Positions 18,128 through 27,707 of a DNA stretch of 64,000 nucleotides are shown here, piece after piece. Below the pieces are notes generated by a model. It was given only the letters and a program-made list of their open reading frames with translations, was not told where the DNA came from and ran no database searches. Position 1 is the first letter of the stretch. The number at the start of each line of letters is the position of its first letter. Both the position numbers and the translations under genes were made by a program. Origin of the DNA: JAJPKK01 sp963802745 (GTDB lineage: Bacteria; Pseudomonadota; Alphaproteobacteria; Rhizobiales; Xanthobacteraceae); NCBI GenBank assembly GCA_963802745.1, contig CAWDKL010000011.1, positions 1 through 64,000 of the forward strand, read 5' to 3'.

Positions 18128-18335
18128 CGTGTCCGCACCCTCCGCTTATGCATCTATACTATCGGACATCCCGGACCGGAGCATATCGTGGCGGTTGCGA
18201 CAGCCGCCGGGTGAAAGGCGAACCGCCGGAAGGCACCTATGACGGCTCATCGGCTGACAATGCACCGGCGAGCCAACCTCACCGCAGTTCGATATACCAA
18301 ACCAATCCGCGGAAAGTTGCCCAGGCTACAGAGTC

Positions 18336-19059
18336 TCAACCGTGCACCTCGACCAGTCCAAGCTGCGCGAGATCGGCCATCAGCGCGTCCAGTTCAGGCC
18401 CGAGGGACAGCGCCGATGGCGTCGTCCAATGGTCGAGCGCTTCCAGCACCTGGAAGGCGATCGGATGCAGTTCGAAGATCCGCGGCTGCGCGTCGCCACG
18501 CGGAATAGCGATGGCAAGCAACGTCGCTGCGCTTCACCGCCGTGTTGGCCCGGTCCTCGAATATCGGCTGCACATTGTAAGCACATGCGAGAAGGACGAC
18601 GCCGGCTCCCCGCCGCAGCGCGTTGCGCTCGGCGCGCTCGCCCATTCTCGCCAAGCGCCCGTCGTGGCCGCTGCGGACCTGCGCCAACGCAAGCTCGCAG
18701 GCCGCCACGTCGCGCAGCCAGGGCGGCTGCGGCGGGTTGCGTTCCCAACGGGCCTCCAGAAAACCTTGGAACTGGCGTGCATTCTCCAGACGGCTCACGC
18801 CTGCCGGCGGGCAAGCGTCCGCGAATTCACGCTCGATCGCGGTGCGATCGGGTAGCATCCGGAATGACCGCGGGAATACGGTGCGGATCTTCGCCATACG
18901 CTTTTCATGGGAAAATCGGGCTTCGAGCCGGAGCATGCCGCGGTCAAGCCCTTCCGGGCCTCGATCGCGCACGACCCCTTCCTCGGTGCCGAATATCGTG
19001 GCGCCGCTGGTCAGATACGCCAGAAGCCGAGCCTGCCGATCAAGCAAACGATTGGTCAT
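18336..19059 (-). pseudogene. MNIO partner protein (MbnC/HvfC-like), one frame break
   Basis: ATG 19059 lies 20 bases inside the end of the MNIO gene. The N-terminal part (LLDRQARLLAYLTSG, then LENARQFQGFLEARW and PPWLRDVAACELALAQVR) has the layout of partner proteins of DUF692 enzymes, in which a helical domain is followed by a winged-helix peptide-binding part. That C-terminal part (LLAIAIPRGDAQPRIFELHP, VLEALDHWTT, LAQLGLVEVHG) is in another frame; an extra base near 18515-18525 separates them. The complete protein would be about 240 residues. Partner proteins recruit the precursor peptide to the iron enzyme. The family assignment is from pattern, with no close motif. Confidence 0.6.
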
Positions 19060-19960
19060 GGGCAACCTCGGAGTATCGGCCGGCAATTCGCGAACGGATG
19101 CGGGTGACGTCGCCGAGGATCTCATCGACGGCGTCGAGGCGGTCATCGCGCTCGACGATAATGGCCGCCGGCGCGTGATGCATGAGCGTGTAGTCAAGCA
19201 GATCAAGCGCCGCATCGGGCACCGGATGGGAGTGGGAATCGGCGAGGTAGGGACGATCCAGAAAATCCCTGGAAACCGTCATGCCGCCCGCCAGATGCAC
19301 CTCTTTCACGAGCCCCACCGGCAGTGCATCGATAAATTTATAGGCGTCGAAACCATGGTTGGAGGCGTTCAGATAAAGGTTTTCGATGTCGAGCAGCAAG
19401 CCGGCGCCGGTCTCGCCGCAGATCAGGTTGAGAAACGCGGCGTCGGACATGTCCGAGTCCGGCCATTCGAATAGATAGGAGATGTTCTCAAGGAGAAACG
19501 GAACCGGTACGCGCGCCTGCACGGCCCGCACCTTGGTGATGATCGATTCCGCCACGGCCGCGGTCTTGGGCAGGGGCAGAAGGTTGCCGAGGTCCCGGCC
19601 AGGTACGCGCGTGAAAGCGAGATGTTCGCTGTAAGCCGGCGCCTTCAGGCGTTCGACCACCGCCGCAACCCTGTCGAGGTACGCGAAATCGAGCGGCACG
19701 TCGGTGCCGATGGAGAGTCCCACGCCATGTGCGGTCAGCGGGATTCGGCCGACGAGATCGAAGATCGACGACGCAACCGGTTCCCCACCGTGAATGCAAT
19801 GGTCGATGGTGATCTCAAGGACGTCGAAATGTTGGAGGTTCCGGCGGGTCCAATCGCGGATGCCGGCTCGGTAGCCGATGCCGACGGCCGGAGCCTGTCT
19901 GCGATGAGCCGTCATCGCATGGGCCGGCTGAAAAGCGTCCATGAATTCGCTCCGTCTCAT
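19040..19960 (-). CDS. MNIO family (DUF692) multinuclear iron-dependent oxidative enzyme
   Basis: A 306-residue TIM-barrel protein of the DUF692 family, whose members (MbnB, TglH, BufB) use two or three iron ions to modify Cys, Asp or Asn in RiPP precursor peptides. Visible marks are GIGYRAGI, SEHLAFT, the ligand segment LLENISYLF, LLLDIENLYLNASNHGFD, VKEVHLAGG and the final IIVERDD. The usual DxHxxPV ligand loop appears as SHSHPVP. It is the first gene of a minus-strand operon with a partner protein, a peptide gene, a glycosyltransferase and a PqqD-like protein. The likely role is peptide modification; the substrate is not proven. Confidence 0.85.
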   Translation of the reverse strand: MRRSEFMDAFQPAHAMTAHRRQAPAVGIGYRAGIRDWTRRNLQHFDVLEITIDHCIHGGEPVASSIFDLVGRIPLTAHGVGLSIGTDVPLDFAYLDRVAAVVERLKAPAYSEHLAFTRVPGRDLGNLLPLPKTAAVAESIITKVRAVQARVPVPFLLENISYLFEWPDSDMSDAAFLNLICGETGAGLLLDIENLYLNASNHGFDAYKFIDALPVGLVKEVHLAGGMTVSRDFLDRPYLADSHSHPVPDAALDLLDYTLMHHAPAAIIVERDDRLDAVDEILGDVTRIRSRIAGRYSEVAHDQSFA

Positions 19961-20387
19961 GTCAATCAGCGGAACTCAATCGAATCCTTGACATTGATTA
20001 ACATACCGCGAGCGACACGTCATTGGACCTTTGCGTTAGCCTGGATTTTTCAGACCTGCTCGGCCTGAACTGCCCGCGCACCCCTCTCGGGTGATTTTCG
20101 GACGGTGGGAACACCCGCCTTGGGCCGGTTCGAAGAACCGCGGTGGTGAGGTTCGCGGACGGCAAGTCCCCGGCTCCACCACGTGTCAGGCGGAACTGAA
20201 GCCATACCGAGATTGCGGTCAGGCGGAAGCGAACACGCCCTCGTCGGGGCAGCCGTGCAGCAAAAACGTTGACGGCACACAGGACAAAGCATACCTTAAA
20301 CGGTACCGTTGGCGGGGTTCGCGCGCAACGCTTTACTCGGTCCCAGCCAACGTACATGCGTTGCCGGAAGACAGGGAAGAATTTAAA
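19961..20387. other. Divergent intergenic region between MNIO operon and peptidase gene
   Basis: This 427 bp stretch must carry promoters for both the MNIO operon and the metallopeptidase gene. Base composition falls near 19980-20010 (TTGACATTGATTAACATACC), a plausible promoter area. The open frames crossing it have no protein-like pattern. I found no Cys-rich precursor peptide here, although MNIO operons often start with one. Confidence 0.45.
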
Positions 20388-21383
20388 ATGGGCGGTACCT
20401 TTCACCATCTGCGCTTTTCAATCGCGCTCATTCTCCTCTTTTCGGCTGGAGCGTCTGCCTCTTGTGCTGCGGAAACGGTGCCGGATTGTGGGGGCCTCAG
20501 CGTTCGCTTCAATTTCAACGAGGATGTCGGCGGCAATGCCTATCCAGGTGTGCCGCCTCATCAGCAAGTCGAATTCAAGAAGAATTTTTGCGACGCAGTA
20601 ACAGCAGTGACAAATTGGTTCATCGATAAGAGCTGGCTCGTTGCGGGCTCATCTCCGTTGCCGTCTTCCCCTACCGTCGGGTCCTATCGTCCCACGTCGC
20701 AATTGCAGATCTACGTAGGTATCCAGTACGATATTTCCCAATCGCTGGTTCCAGCTTGGATGGGCCAGCGAGGTCGTATGCAGTTTCCATCGGTCGAAGC
20801 CGTCGCTGGCCAATCTGCCGCCGTGCACGAGCTTACCCATGTATTTTTCCCGAATGGGAACAGAATGTTGGCTGAGGGGCTCGCCGTCTACTTGCAGCAA
20901 ACCTACGTCGCCAAGGCAGGGCAAGCGCCGCAGCCGATCGACACGAACCCTGCCTTTCCAAATTACGGCGACGACCTGCACCTGGTGGCGTATCAATATA
21001 CGTCTTGCCTAAGCGCACGCACATTTATCAACATCCGCCTCGACCAGATAGACTTGGCCAGTGTCGATAAGATCGCAACCCCAAATGAGCTCAGGCTGAG
21101 GGCTGGCCGGCAACTCAATGCTCTTTCAAACCCCAACTACGTAGTCGCCGGATCGTTTATCCGCTTCCTCATTGAGAGCTATGGAGATCACTCCGAGACT
21201 GCTGACACCCGAATGAAGAAATTTCGCGAGCTGTATCTCAAGACGCCGCTCGTACCGTTCGAGCGCGAACCGGGGAAGGCGGACCGCTGGAGTGAGACGT
21301 ATGGAATTCCCCTTCTAACTCTTCAAGATCAATGGAAGCAGTACCTTAAGGACCACTATAGTCAGTCCAACTGTGGAGAGTGA
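20388..21383 (+). CDS. Secreted HExxH (gluzincin-type) metallopeptidase-like protein
   Basis: A 331-residue exported protein; residues 1-28 form a signal peptide. The zinc site is clear: HELTH at 147-151 and the third ligand Glu163 in MLAEGLAVYLQ, the spacing of gluzincins. Several cysteines (C34, C68 and others, and one at the end, SNCGE) suggest disulfides in the periplasm. ATG 20388 is preceded by GGGAAGA. The family is not one I can name beyond peptidase-MA-like. It lies between the MNIO operon and the Cys-rich peptide gene; a role in processing a peptide is possible but speculative. Base composition is lower in GC than the flanks. Confidence 0.7.
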   Translation: MGGTFHHLRFSIALILLFSAGASASCAAETVPDCGGLSVRFNFNEDVGGNAYPGVPPHQQVEFKKNFCDAVTAVTNWFIDKSWLVAGSSPLPSSPTVGSYRPTSQLQIYVGIQYDISQSLVPAWMGQRGRMQFPSVEAVAGQSAAVHELTHVFFPNGNRMLAEGLAVYLQQTYVAKAGQAPQPIDTNPAFPNYGDDLHLVAYQYTSCLSARTFINIRLDQIDLASVDKIATPNELRLRAGRQLNALSNPNYVVAGSFIRFLIESYGDHSETADTRMKKFRELYLKTPLVPFEREPGKADRWSETYGIPLLTLQDQWKQYLKDHYSQSNCGE

Positions 21384-21877
21384 TGGCAGGGCGCTTGCCG
21401 ATCGACGGCACACATCTCACAATATCGCGGTGGCTGTAAGACAACCACTTTTTAATCGGATTGGATTTCGGAACTCCCTTGTCGATTTCAAATCATTGGG
21501 TCATAAGGTTCTATCCAGCCTTTGACCTGCTGGAAGGAGCAGAAATACAGCCGGCGCACCGAACCGGTTTGCCGCTGCGCTGCCAGTCGCGACCGTGCCC
21601 TGGCGAACGCTCTCAGCACCGCGCTGGTCTATTGCGATTACCTCAATCACGAAGCGCGCCAACGCCGTTCCGGCAACCAGTCGTCAGCCGACGAACGGGG
21701 CAGAGACAACGGGGCAGAGGCTCAGTCTGCCGGTCAAACGCGCGAGCGTCACCCATCGTCCAGTACCGCTCGTCAGAAACAGAACCGAGCAAAAAGTTCT
21801 ACCCAAACGAACCTGTCGTGTTAAGTTTGGGAGGTGCTAGAACGATGGATGCGAACTTTCACTTCAAGGAGGCAACA
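21384..21877. other. Gap between peptidase and Cys-rich peptide genes
   Basis: About 490 bp. One frame (21522-21824) contains a helical-looking stretch (ALANALSTALVYCDYLNHEA) followed by low-complexity residues, without a ribosome binding site; I do not call it a gene. The end of the gap carries the strong ribosome binding site of the peptide gene. Confidence 0.4.
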
Positions 21878-22198
21878 ATGGGATTGATTGGACCAAAGTT
21901 CACACGGTCCGAATTGGAAAAATCCGGACATGACACCATGAAGGGTGATGGTCTCAAGGTCGGACTTCCGGGTGTCGCAGCCGACGCCATGACGATGGAC
22001 CCAAAGGCACATGAGACAAATCGCGAACTGGCGAAACAGATACAAGAATTGGTGGCAAAGATGAAGCCTATGGATGAGGGGGTACCGCGCTTTGTCCTGG
22101 CATGGAGAATGTATCCAAATGCCGACAGCAAGTATTGGGACGCTGCCGCCGGGGGTCACATTTGCGGCTGCGGCTGCGGCTGCCCGGTCACCCAATAG
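21878..22198 (+). CDS. Candidate RiPP precursor with Gly-Gly/CGCGCGC tail
   Basis: ATG 21878 has an ideal ribosome binding site (AAGGAGG, 5 bases away); an earlier in-frame ATG at 21845 is less likely. The 106-residue product has a charged, helical leader-like part (for example ETNRELAKQIQELVAKMK at 47-64), a conserved-looking RFVLAWRMYPNADSKYWD, then AAAGG and a 13-residue tail HICGCGCGCPVTQ. All four cysteines of the protein lie in that tail, alternating with glycine. A long leader, double glycine and Cys-rich core are what one expects of a modified peptide. MNIO enzymes, which act on Cys, are encoded 2 kb away. Alternatives are a small metal-binding protein or an Fe-S carrier. I know of no family. 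Confidence 0.6.
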   Translation: MGLIGPKFTRSELEKSGHDTMKGDGLKVGLPGVAADAMTMDPKAHETNRELAKQIQELVAKMKPMDEGVPRFVLAWRMYPNADSKYWDAAAGGHICGCGCGCPVTQ

Positions 22199-22313
22199 GC
22201 GGCGAGCCATTTCCTGCTAAATCGGTGTTTGGCTCCGTTGCCGGCGGGCACCGCCATAAGGCGGCCCCACCGGCTCGGGGCTTTCTGGTGCTCTCACCTT
22301 GGGCAACCACCAC

Positions 22314-23333
22314 ATGGCGCATCCGTCTTGCTTTCGGCGGCGTGATTTCATCCAGCGTTTCGGCACTTCAGTCGCCCTATCTTTACTTAGTGTAGCCTCG
22401 CTTTGTGCGTGCGCACAACGGCATGAATTGCCAACGATTGGGTTTCTCAGCAGCGCCTCGTCCGAGGCAATGAGCCCGTTTGTGACTGCGTTTCATTCTG
22501 GGCTGAACGAAGAAGGCTTCGCGGAAGGCCGCAATGTCGCGGTTGAGTATCGTTGGGCAGGTGGCCAGTATGATCGGTTGCCGGCGCTGGCGACCGAATT
22601 CGTCAACCGCAAGGTCGCGCTGATCGCAGCAACGGGAGGCATTGTCTCGGCGCGTGCGGCGCAGGCCAGCACATCGACAATTCCCATCCTCTTCGTAAGC
22701 GGATTTGACCCGGTTCGCGTCGGCCTTGTGATGAGCTTGAACCGGCCGGACCGCAACGCCACAGGCGTGAGCCTGTACTCGACCGAATTGATGGCAAAGC
22801 GTCTGGAGCTGCTGCGCGAACTGGTACCCACCATGGCCACGGTAGCACTTCTTCTCAATCCCGACAATTTGCTCGTTGGAGGCGTAGAGAAGGAAGACGT
22901 CGAGGCTGCGGCAAAGGCCGTCGGATTGCGCGTTGTTATTGTTCAGGCGCGCACCGAAAATGAGCTTGGAACTGCTTTTTCCACTGCCGTCGAACAGCAT
23001 GGCGAGGCAATCCTGGTCAGCGCCGATCCGTTCTTCACGAGCAAGCGGGTTCAGCTCGTCGCGCTTGCAGTGCGCCACGAAATGCCCGCCGGCTACCCAT
23101 GGCGAGAATACGTGGATGCTGGTGGCTTGATGAGCTACGGGCCCGACATTACGGACTCCTATCGTCAAATCGGACAATATGCGGGCCGGATCCTCAAAGG
23201 CGCGACCCCGAACGAGTTGCCGGTACAGCTGCCGACCAGGTTCAAATTGACGATCAATCGCAAGACCGCCGACGGGTTACGGCTTGCCGTGCCGCGCATT
23301 CTCATCATCGGTGCAGATCAGATCATCGAGTAG
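22314..23333 (+). CDS. ABC transporter substrate-binding protein (PF04392 type)
   Basis: A 339-residue periplasmic binding protein. The N-terminus has a Tat-like signal (FRRRDFIQRFG, then a hydrophobic stretch ending SLCAC). The mature part starts PTIGFLSSASSEAMSPFV and shows the family run FHSGLNEEGFAEGRNVAVEY and RLPALATEFVNRKVALIAA. PF04392 proteins bind amino acids or aromatic compounds; in Bradyrhizobium-like genomes they are very numerous and mostly without adjacent permease genes, as here. It follows the Cys-rich peptide gene by 115 bp, probably by chance. Confidence 0.85.
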   Translation: MAHPSCFRRRDFIQRFGTSVALSLLSVASLCACAQRHELPTIGFLSSASSEAMSPFVTAFHSGLNEEGFAEGRNVAVEYRWAGGQYDRLPALATEFVNRKVALIAATGGIVSARAAQASTSTIPILFVSGFDPVRVGLVMSLNRPDRNATGVSLYSTELMAKRLELLRELVPTMATVALLLNPDNLLVGGVEKEDVEAAAKAVGLRVVIVQARTENELGTAFSTAVEQHGEAILVSADPFFTSKRVQLVALAVRHEMPAGYPWREYVDAGGLMSYGPDITDSYRQIGQYAGRILKGATPNELPVQLPTRFKLTINRKTADGLRLAVPRILIIGADQIIE

Positions 23334-23857
23334 ATACTTGCGGCGAAGTTGGCGCGGATGAACAGTTGACGGCAGCCGCGGAACGGCGCAATGGGGCCAA
23401 GCTCACGCGAGTGCCGGACAAACCACTCATCATGCTATCCGCTCAGGTGTCGCCGGTGCGAGAACCCAGAGGAGTCCAATGTCGAGTTCCGACCTAAGTT
23501 CGAGCGGCTGGCGCGGCGTCCCGGAGGGCCCGCTTCTTCGCGCGACCATGGCCGGATCGTTTGATCGAACTTGGATTTCAATTGGGTTATGACAACAACA
23601 GCCCGCTTCGTGGCAAGGTGCGGCCGACCCGCGCGTTTCGCTCGACTATCGGTTCGGTCAAATCTGAAACGTGCACTCACTTTTTTGCTGGCTAAGCGGA
23701 GCCGATTGGTGACAGCTTATGCGTCTCTTTGTTTCGTCGCGATCGACAGAGTAATTTCTTATCCGACTTGTCCACTTCCCAGATACCTTGGAATCGTCGA
23801 AGCCCATTTTCGGTCATTCCCTCGGGTCAAGGGCGGCCGCCGGCCGGCGATGTTCGG
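23334..23857. other. Gap before the sensor kinase gene
   Basis: About 520 bp with no supportable gene. Short frames are fragmentary and lack ribosome binding sites; the sequence may be eroded coding DNA. The kinase promoter should lie in the right-hand, somewhat AT-richer third. Confidence 0.4.
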
Positions 23858-26238
23858 ATGAAATTAAGATTAGGCCACGTCAATGCGGCGATCGGAAGAG
23901 ACGCGCCACGCGAGATTCGCGGACGGCTGTTTCGGAAATATGTTGCGCTGTTCGTTGCGGTGGTATGTGCGGCGCTGGTCGCAAACGGAGTCTTTGAAAT
24001 CTGGTTCGATGTTAATGAGAAGAAAGCTTTGCTCGTTCGTATCCAGCGCCAACAGGCGGAAGCCGCGGCATTGCGAATAAGTCAGTTCATCAAGGAAATT
24101 CATGGTCAGCTGGCGTGGGCGACACAGCTGCCATGGAGTACGGAAAACCTTGAGGAATGGCGCTTCGACGTGGTCCGTCTGCTGCGCCAGGTGCCGGCCA
24201 TCACGGAGGTTACGCAGCTTGATGCGTCGGGCCAGGCGCAAGCTTACATGTCTCGGCTTGCCGCGGATACGTTCGGCGGCCATGAGGATCACGCGGCGGA
24301 CCCTGCTTTTGTCGGCGCCGTCGCCAACAAAACATATTACGGACCCGTCAGATTCGTTCGCGCGTCCGAACCATACATGACATTGGCAATGGCCGGCATT
24401 ATTCGCGAATACGGCGTTATCCTCGCCGAGGTCAACCTCAAGTTCATCTGGGACGTAGTGAGGGACATCAGAGTCGGCAGGACCGGGCGGGCCTTCGTGG
24501 TGGATCCCGGCGGCCGACTGATCGCGCATCCGGAGATCAATTTAGTGCTGCGCGACACCGACATGTCCAACCTTGCCCAGGTTCGGGCGGCATTGGCTGA
24601 GCCGGCGCCTGGATCGCCGAGCTTTGCGGGAGCGGACGAGCCGCCGCCCATGGTGGCCGAGGACATCGAAGGGCGTCAGGTATTGAGCGTGCATGCGAAC
24701 ATCGATCCGCTCGGCTGGCGGGTCTTCATCGAGCTGCCGCGGTCCGAGGCCTATGCCTCGATCTACCAATCGCTGTGGCGATCGGGCGACATTCTGCTCG
24801 CCGCACTAATCCTTTCCGTATTGGCGGGTCTCTATCTCGCCCGGCGCCTGATGACCCCGATCCGCGGGCTGCAGCGCGGCGCCGCGCTGATCGGTCAGGG
24901 CAACCTCACCCACCGCATCGCGATCGACACCGGCGACGAACTGGAGCAACTCGGACACCAGTTCAACGCGATGGCCGACCAGCTGCAGGATTCCTATGCG
25001 AACCTCGAGCGCAAGGTCGAGGAGCGCACGCATCAGCTCGCCTTAGCCAATCAGACGCTCGAATTGGTCAACCGGCAACTCGAAAGCGCCAATCAGGCCA
25101 AATCCCGCTTCCTGGCCAATGCCGCCCACGATCTGCGCCAGCCGTTGCACGCCTTGGGACTATTCATCGGGGAATTGCCCACCGTCGAGACGGCGGCCGC
25201 GCGGGAGCACATCGTCGCGCGGATCGATACCGCCATCGCCATCATGAATGAACAGTTCAAGGCGCTGCTCGATATTTCCAAGCTCGATGCCGGCGCTCTG
25301 AAACCGGACATCGCCGATCTGCCGGTCATGAAACTGTTCGAACGGATCCAAAATACGTTCGCCGGAACCGCCAAGGAACGCGGGCTGGAATTTCGCGTCG
25401 TCCCGAGCACGGCTTGGGTGAGCAGCGACCGCTTGCTGCTGGAGCAGCTGCTGCTGAATCTGGTGTCCAACGCGGTGCGCTACACCAGCCGCGGCGGCGT
25501 GCTGGTCGGCTGCCGCAGGGGACGCGCACCATATCCGGATAGAGGTATGGGATACCGGTCCTGGAATTCCCGAGGATCAACGCAAGAAGATTTTCGAAGA
25601 ATTCTACCGGCTCGGCGACCACAAGAACGAGCGCAAGGCCGGCGGCTTCGGTCTCGGCCTCGCCATCGTGGATCGGCTGTGCCGCCTGCTCGGCCATTCT
25701 CTCACACTTTTCTCCACGATTGGACGCGGCTCCTGCTTTGCCGTGACGGTCCCGCAGGGCGCCCCCCGCGCACAAGCCGCCGCGGCGCCGGCCCCGGCGA
25801 TCGCGCCGCTCGACCGCCTGGCCGGCAAACTCATCGTCGTGATCGATGACGATGCGCTTATCCTCGACGCCACGACGGGGCTCTTGCGCAATTGGGGATG
25901 CAGGGTCGTGGGGGCGCCATCGGCCGCCGAGGCCCTCGCCGAACTGGATCGCGAACGATCGACCCGATCTCATCGTCGCCGATGCGCACTTGGCCGGCCA
26001 AACCACCGGAATCGATGCGATCGAATTGCTGCGTGGCGCGTTCGCCGCTCCAATTCCGGCTTTTGTCATGAGTGGAGATGTTAGCGAGCAGCTGCAACAG
26101 GACGTGCAGAAGCGCGGTTACGCCTTGCTGCACAAACCGGTCGATCCGATGCGGCTGCGGACGACGTTGAACCGTCTGCTGGGAAGGCGACCGGCCGGCG
26201 CGGAAAAAGCCCAGGCGGGCAGCCTCGGCAGGCCGTAG
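23858..26238 (+). pseudogene. Hybrid sensor histidine kinase with receiver domain, two frame breaks
   Basis: ATG 23858. Domain order: first transmembrane helix (about residues 28-48), a periplasmic Cache-type sensor with GRTGRAFVVDPGGRLIAHPE, second helix near 305-330, HAMP (RRLMTPIRGLQRGAALI...), coiled coil, HisKA with His424 in AAHDLRQPLHALGLF, HATPase, then a REC domain (IVVIDDDALILDATTGLL, DLIVADAHL). The frame shifts near 25517, between LVGCR and GDAHHIRIEVWDTGPGIP, and near 25954, inside the REC domain before RPDLIVADAH. Otherwise the protein would be about 793 residues. The signal is unknown. The NarL-type regulator gene at 28 kb is the likely partner. Confidence 0.8.
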
Positions 26239-26742
26239 GATTGCTTCGGATTTCCGATTTCATCGCCGCCCACCCCCGCGGCCATGCGAGCCGCAACCGG
26301 CGCCCAGCCGTTTCACCCAACGGTCCGGTATCGTCCGCATACTCGTTCCCGAGACCGGTTCCGGCGGTCTTCCATTTCCTCCATCCACCGGCCTCTGATC
26401 TGAAGCGGCGCCCGCGGTGATGGCGAACACGCTGCCGCAGTCCCGGCGTGGCTACCGGTGCAAACTCCAACTCCGCGTCCTAAGACTGAAGTATGCCCGC
26501 GGCATTTACACGCGACAGGGTTTATCTCTCTGAAAAATCGTGGGTTTCTGGAATCTATCCGGCGTGATTCGGCGGACCTGCCAAGACCTATGGACGATTC
26601 CAATCGCGCCGGCGGCCGATCAAAATATATGGAAGGCTGGCAAGGGCACGGTTGGCGAGATCGGCAGCCCTCGATGCACGCCGGACGCTTCCCCGTTAGA
26701 ACCGAACCTGGTCGGGCGCGGAGCCAACAAGGACCCCTCCAA
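26239..26742. other. Gap between the two kinase-related genes
   Basis: About 500 bp. The frame of the next gene stays open back to about 26458, but the added residues are unlike any kinase domain and there is no ribosome binding site, so I do not include them. No other gene is visible. Confidence 0.4.
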
Positions 26743-27453
26743 ATGACCACGCGCGCAATGGACTTGGCAGGGTGCGGCTTCGATCTTCCCGATTGCGTTC
26801 GGTCACACTTTGAAACGGCAAGTCATGATCTGCGGCAGCCGCTTCATGCCCTGGCTTTGTTTGCAAGCCAGTTGCAAGGCAGTGCGCCAGGCGGCGAGTG
26901 TCATCATCTTGCCGTGAAAATCGAGGCGGCCGTCACGGCACTGACGGAACGCTTCGATCGACTGTTCGACATGTTTCAGAGCGGCTGCGGCGCGTCGCAT
27001 GGTGATGAAGAGCAGGAAGCCAACGACGGGCGCGAGGAGCCGCGTGCTGATGTGCCGCTCGAACCAACGGTAGGCAAACTTGTCATGGTAATCGACGACG
27101 AGCCACTGGTGCTGGACAGCACCTGCTCGTTGCTGCGCAGCTGGGGTTGCGAGGTGATCGGCGGTCATTCGGCTGAGGCGACTCTGGCCGCCCTTGCGCA
27201 AACGGTACGAATGCCCGACCTCATCATCTGCGACTTTTGCCTGTCGGCCGACGCCACCGGAATTATCGAGATTGCAAAAATCCGCAGCGCTTTTCAGGCC
27301 AGTATTCCTGCCGTGCTGGTCAGTGGCGATTACCGGAACGAGGTAATGCGGCAAGCGCACGGCAACGGCGTTGAACTGGTACGGAAGCCAGCCGCGCCCA
27401 TGGTGCTGCGAACCGTTATAAACCGAAAATTGAAAACATCGCCTCGGCGTTGA
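26743..27453 (+). CDS. HisKA-receiver protein lacking an ATPase domain
   Basis: This 236-residue protein carries a phosphoacceptor helix with His28 (ASHDLRQPLHALALFASQL), almost the same as the H-box of the hybrid kinase upstream, then goes directly into a receiver domain (LVMVIDDEPLVLDSTCSLL, phosphoacceptor Asp164 in LIICDFCLS). The HATPase domain is absent, so it cannot phosphorylate itself. It looks like an internal-deletion derivative of a hybrid kinase paralogous to its neighbour. It may dimerise with, or be phosphorylated by, the full kinase, acting as a phosphorelay element or decoy. The start may be further upstream. Confidence 0.7.
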   Translation: MTTRAMDLAGCGFDLPDCVRSHFETASHDLRQPLHALALFASQLQGSAPGGECHHLAVKIEAAVTALTERFDRLFDMFQSGCGASHGDEEQEANDGREEPRADVPLEPTVGKLVMVIDDEPLVLDSTCSLLRSWGCEVIGGHSAEATLAALAQTVRMPDLIICDFCLSADATGIIEIAKIRSAFQASIPAVLVSGDYRNEVMRQAHGNGVELVRKPAAPMVLRTVINRKLKTSPRR

Positions 27454-27707
27454 TAATTCAAGGCCATATTGGGTGTCGAAATAGGGCCATCGTATGCGCA
27501 GGCGATCCTTCGTGGGGACAAGCGGCTGCGTCGGCATCGAATCCCGCGCCCCGGCGCGTTTGCTATGCTGACCCAATCGCCCCCGGCTTCAACCGTGCAA
27601 GGCCGGACCGCACTGCCGTTCGCTCGATCAATGCCGGCGGTCGATCAAGGGACGCTACGGCGGTAAAACAATTGCCGTGTCTTCGACCGGAAAAATCCGG
27701 ATTGCAA

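Noticed and set aside
19998..20408. Minus-strand frame upstream of the MNIO gene as its precursor peptide
   Set aside because: It is basic, without a leader/core layout or a ribosome binding site, and overlaps the peptidase promoter.
21461..21877. Longer N-terminus for the Cys-rich peptide
   Set aside because: The upstream extension is low-complexity, and an ideal ribosome binding site marks ATG 21878.
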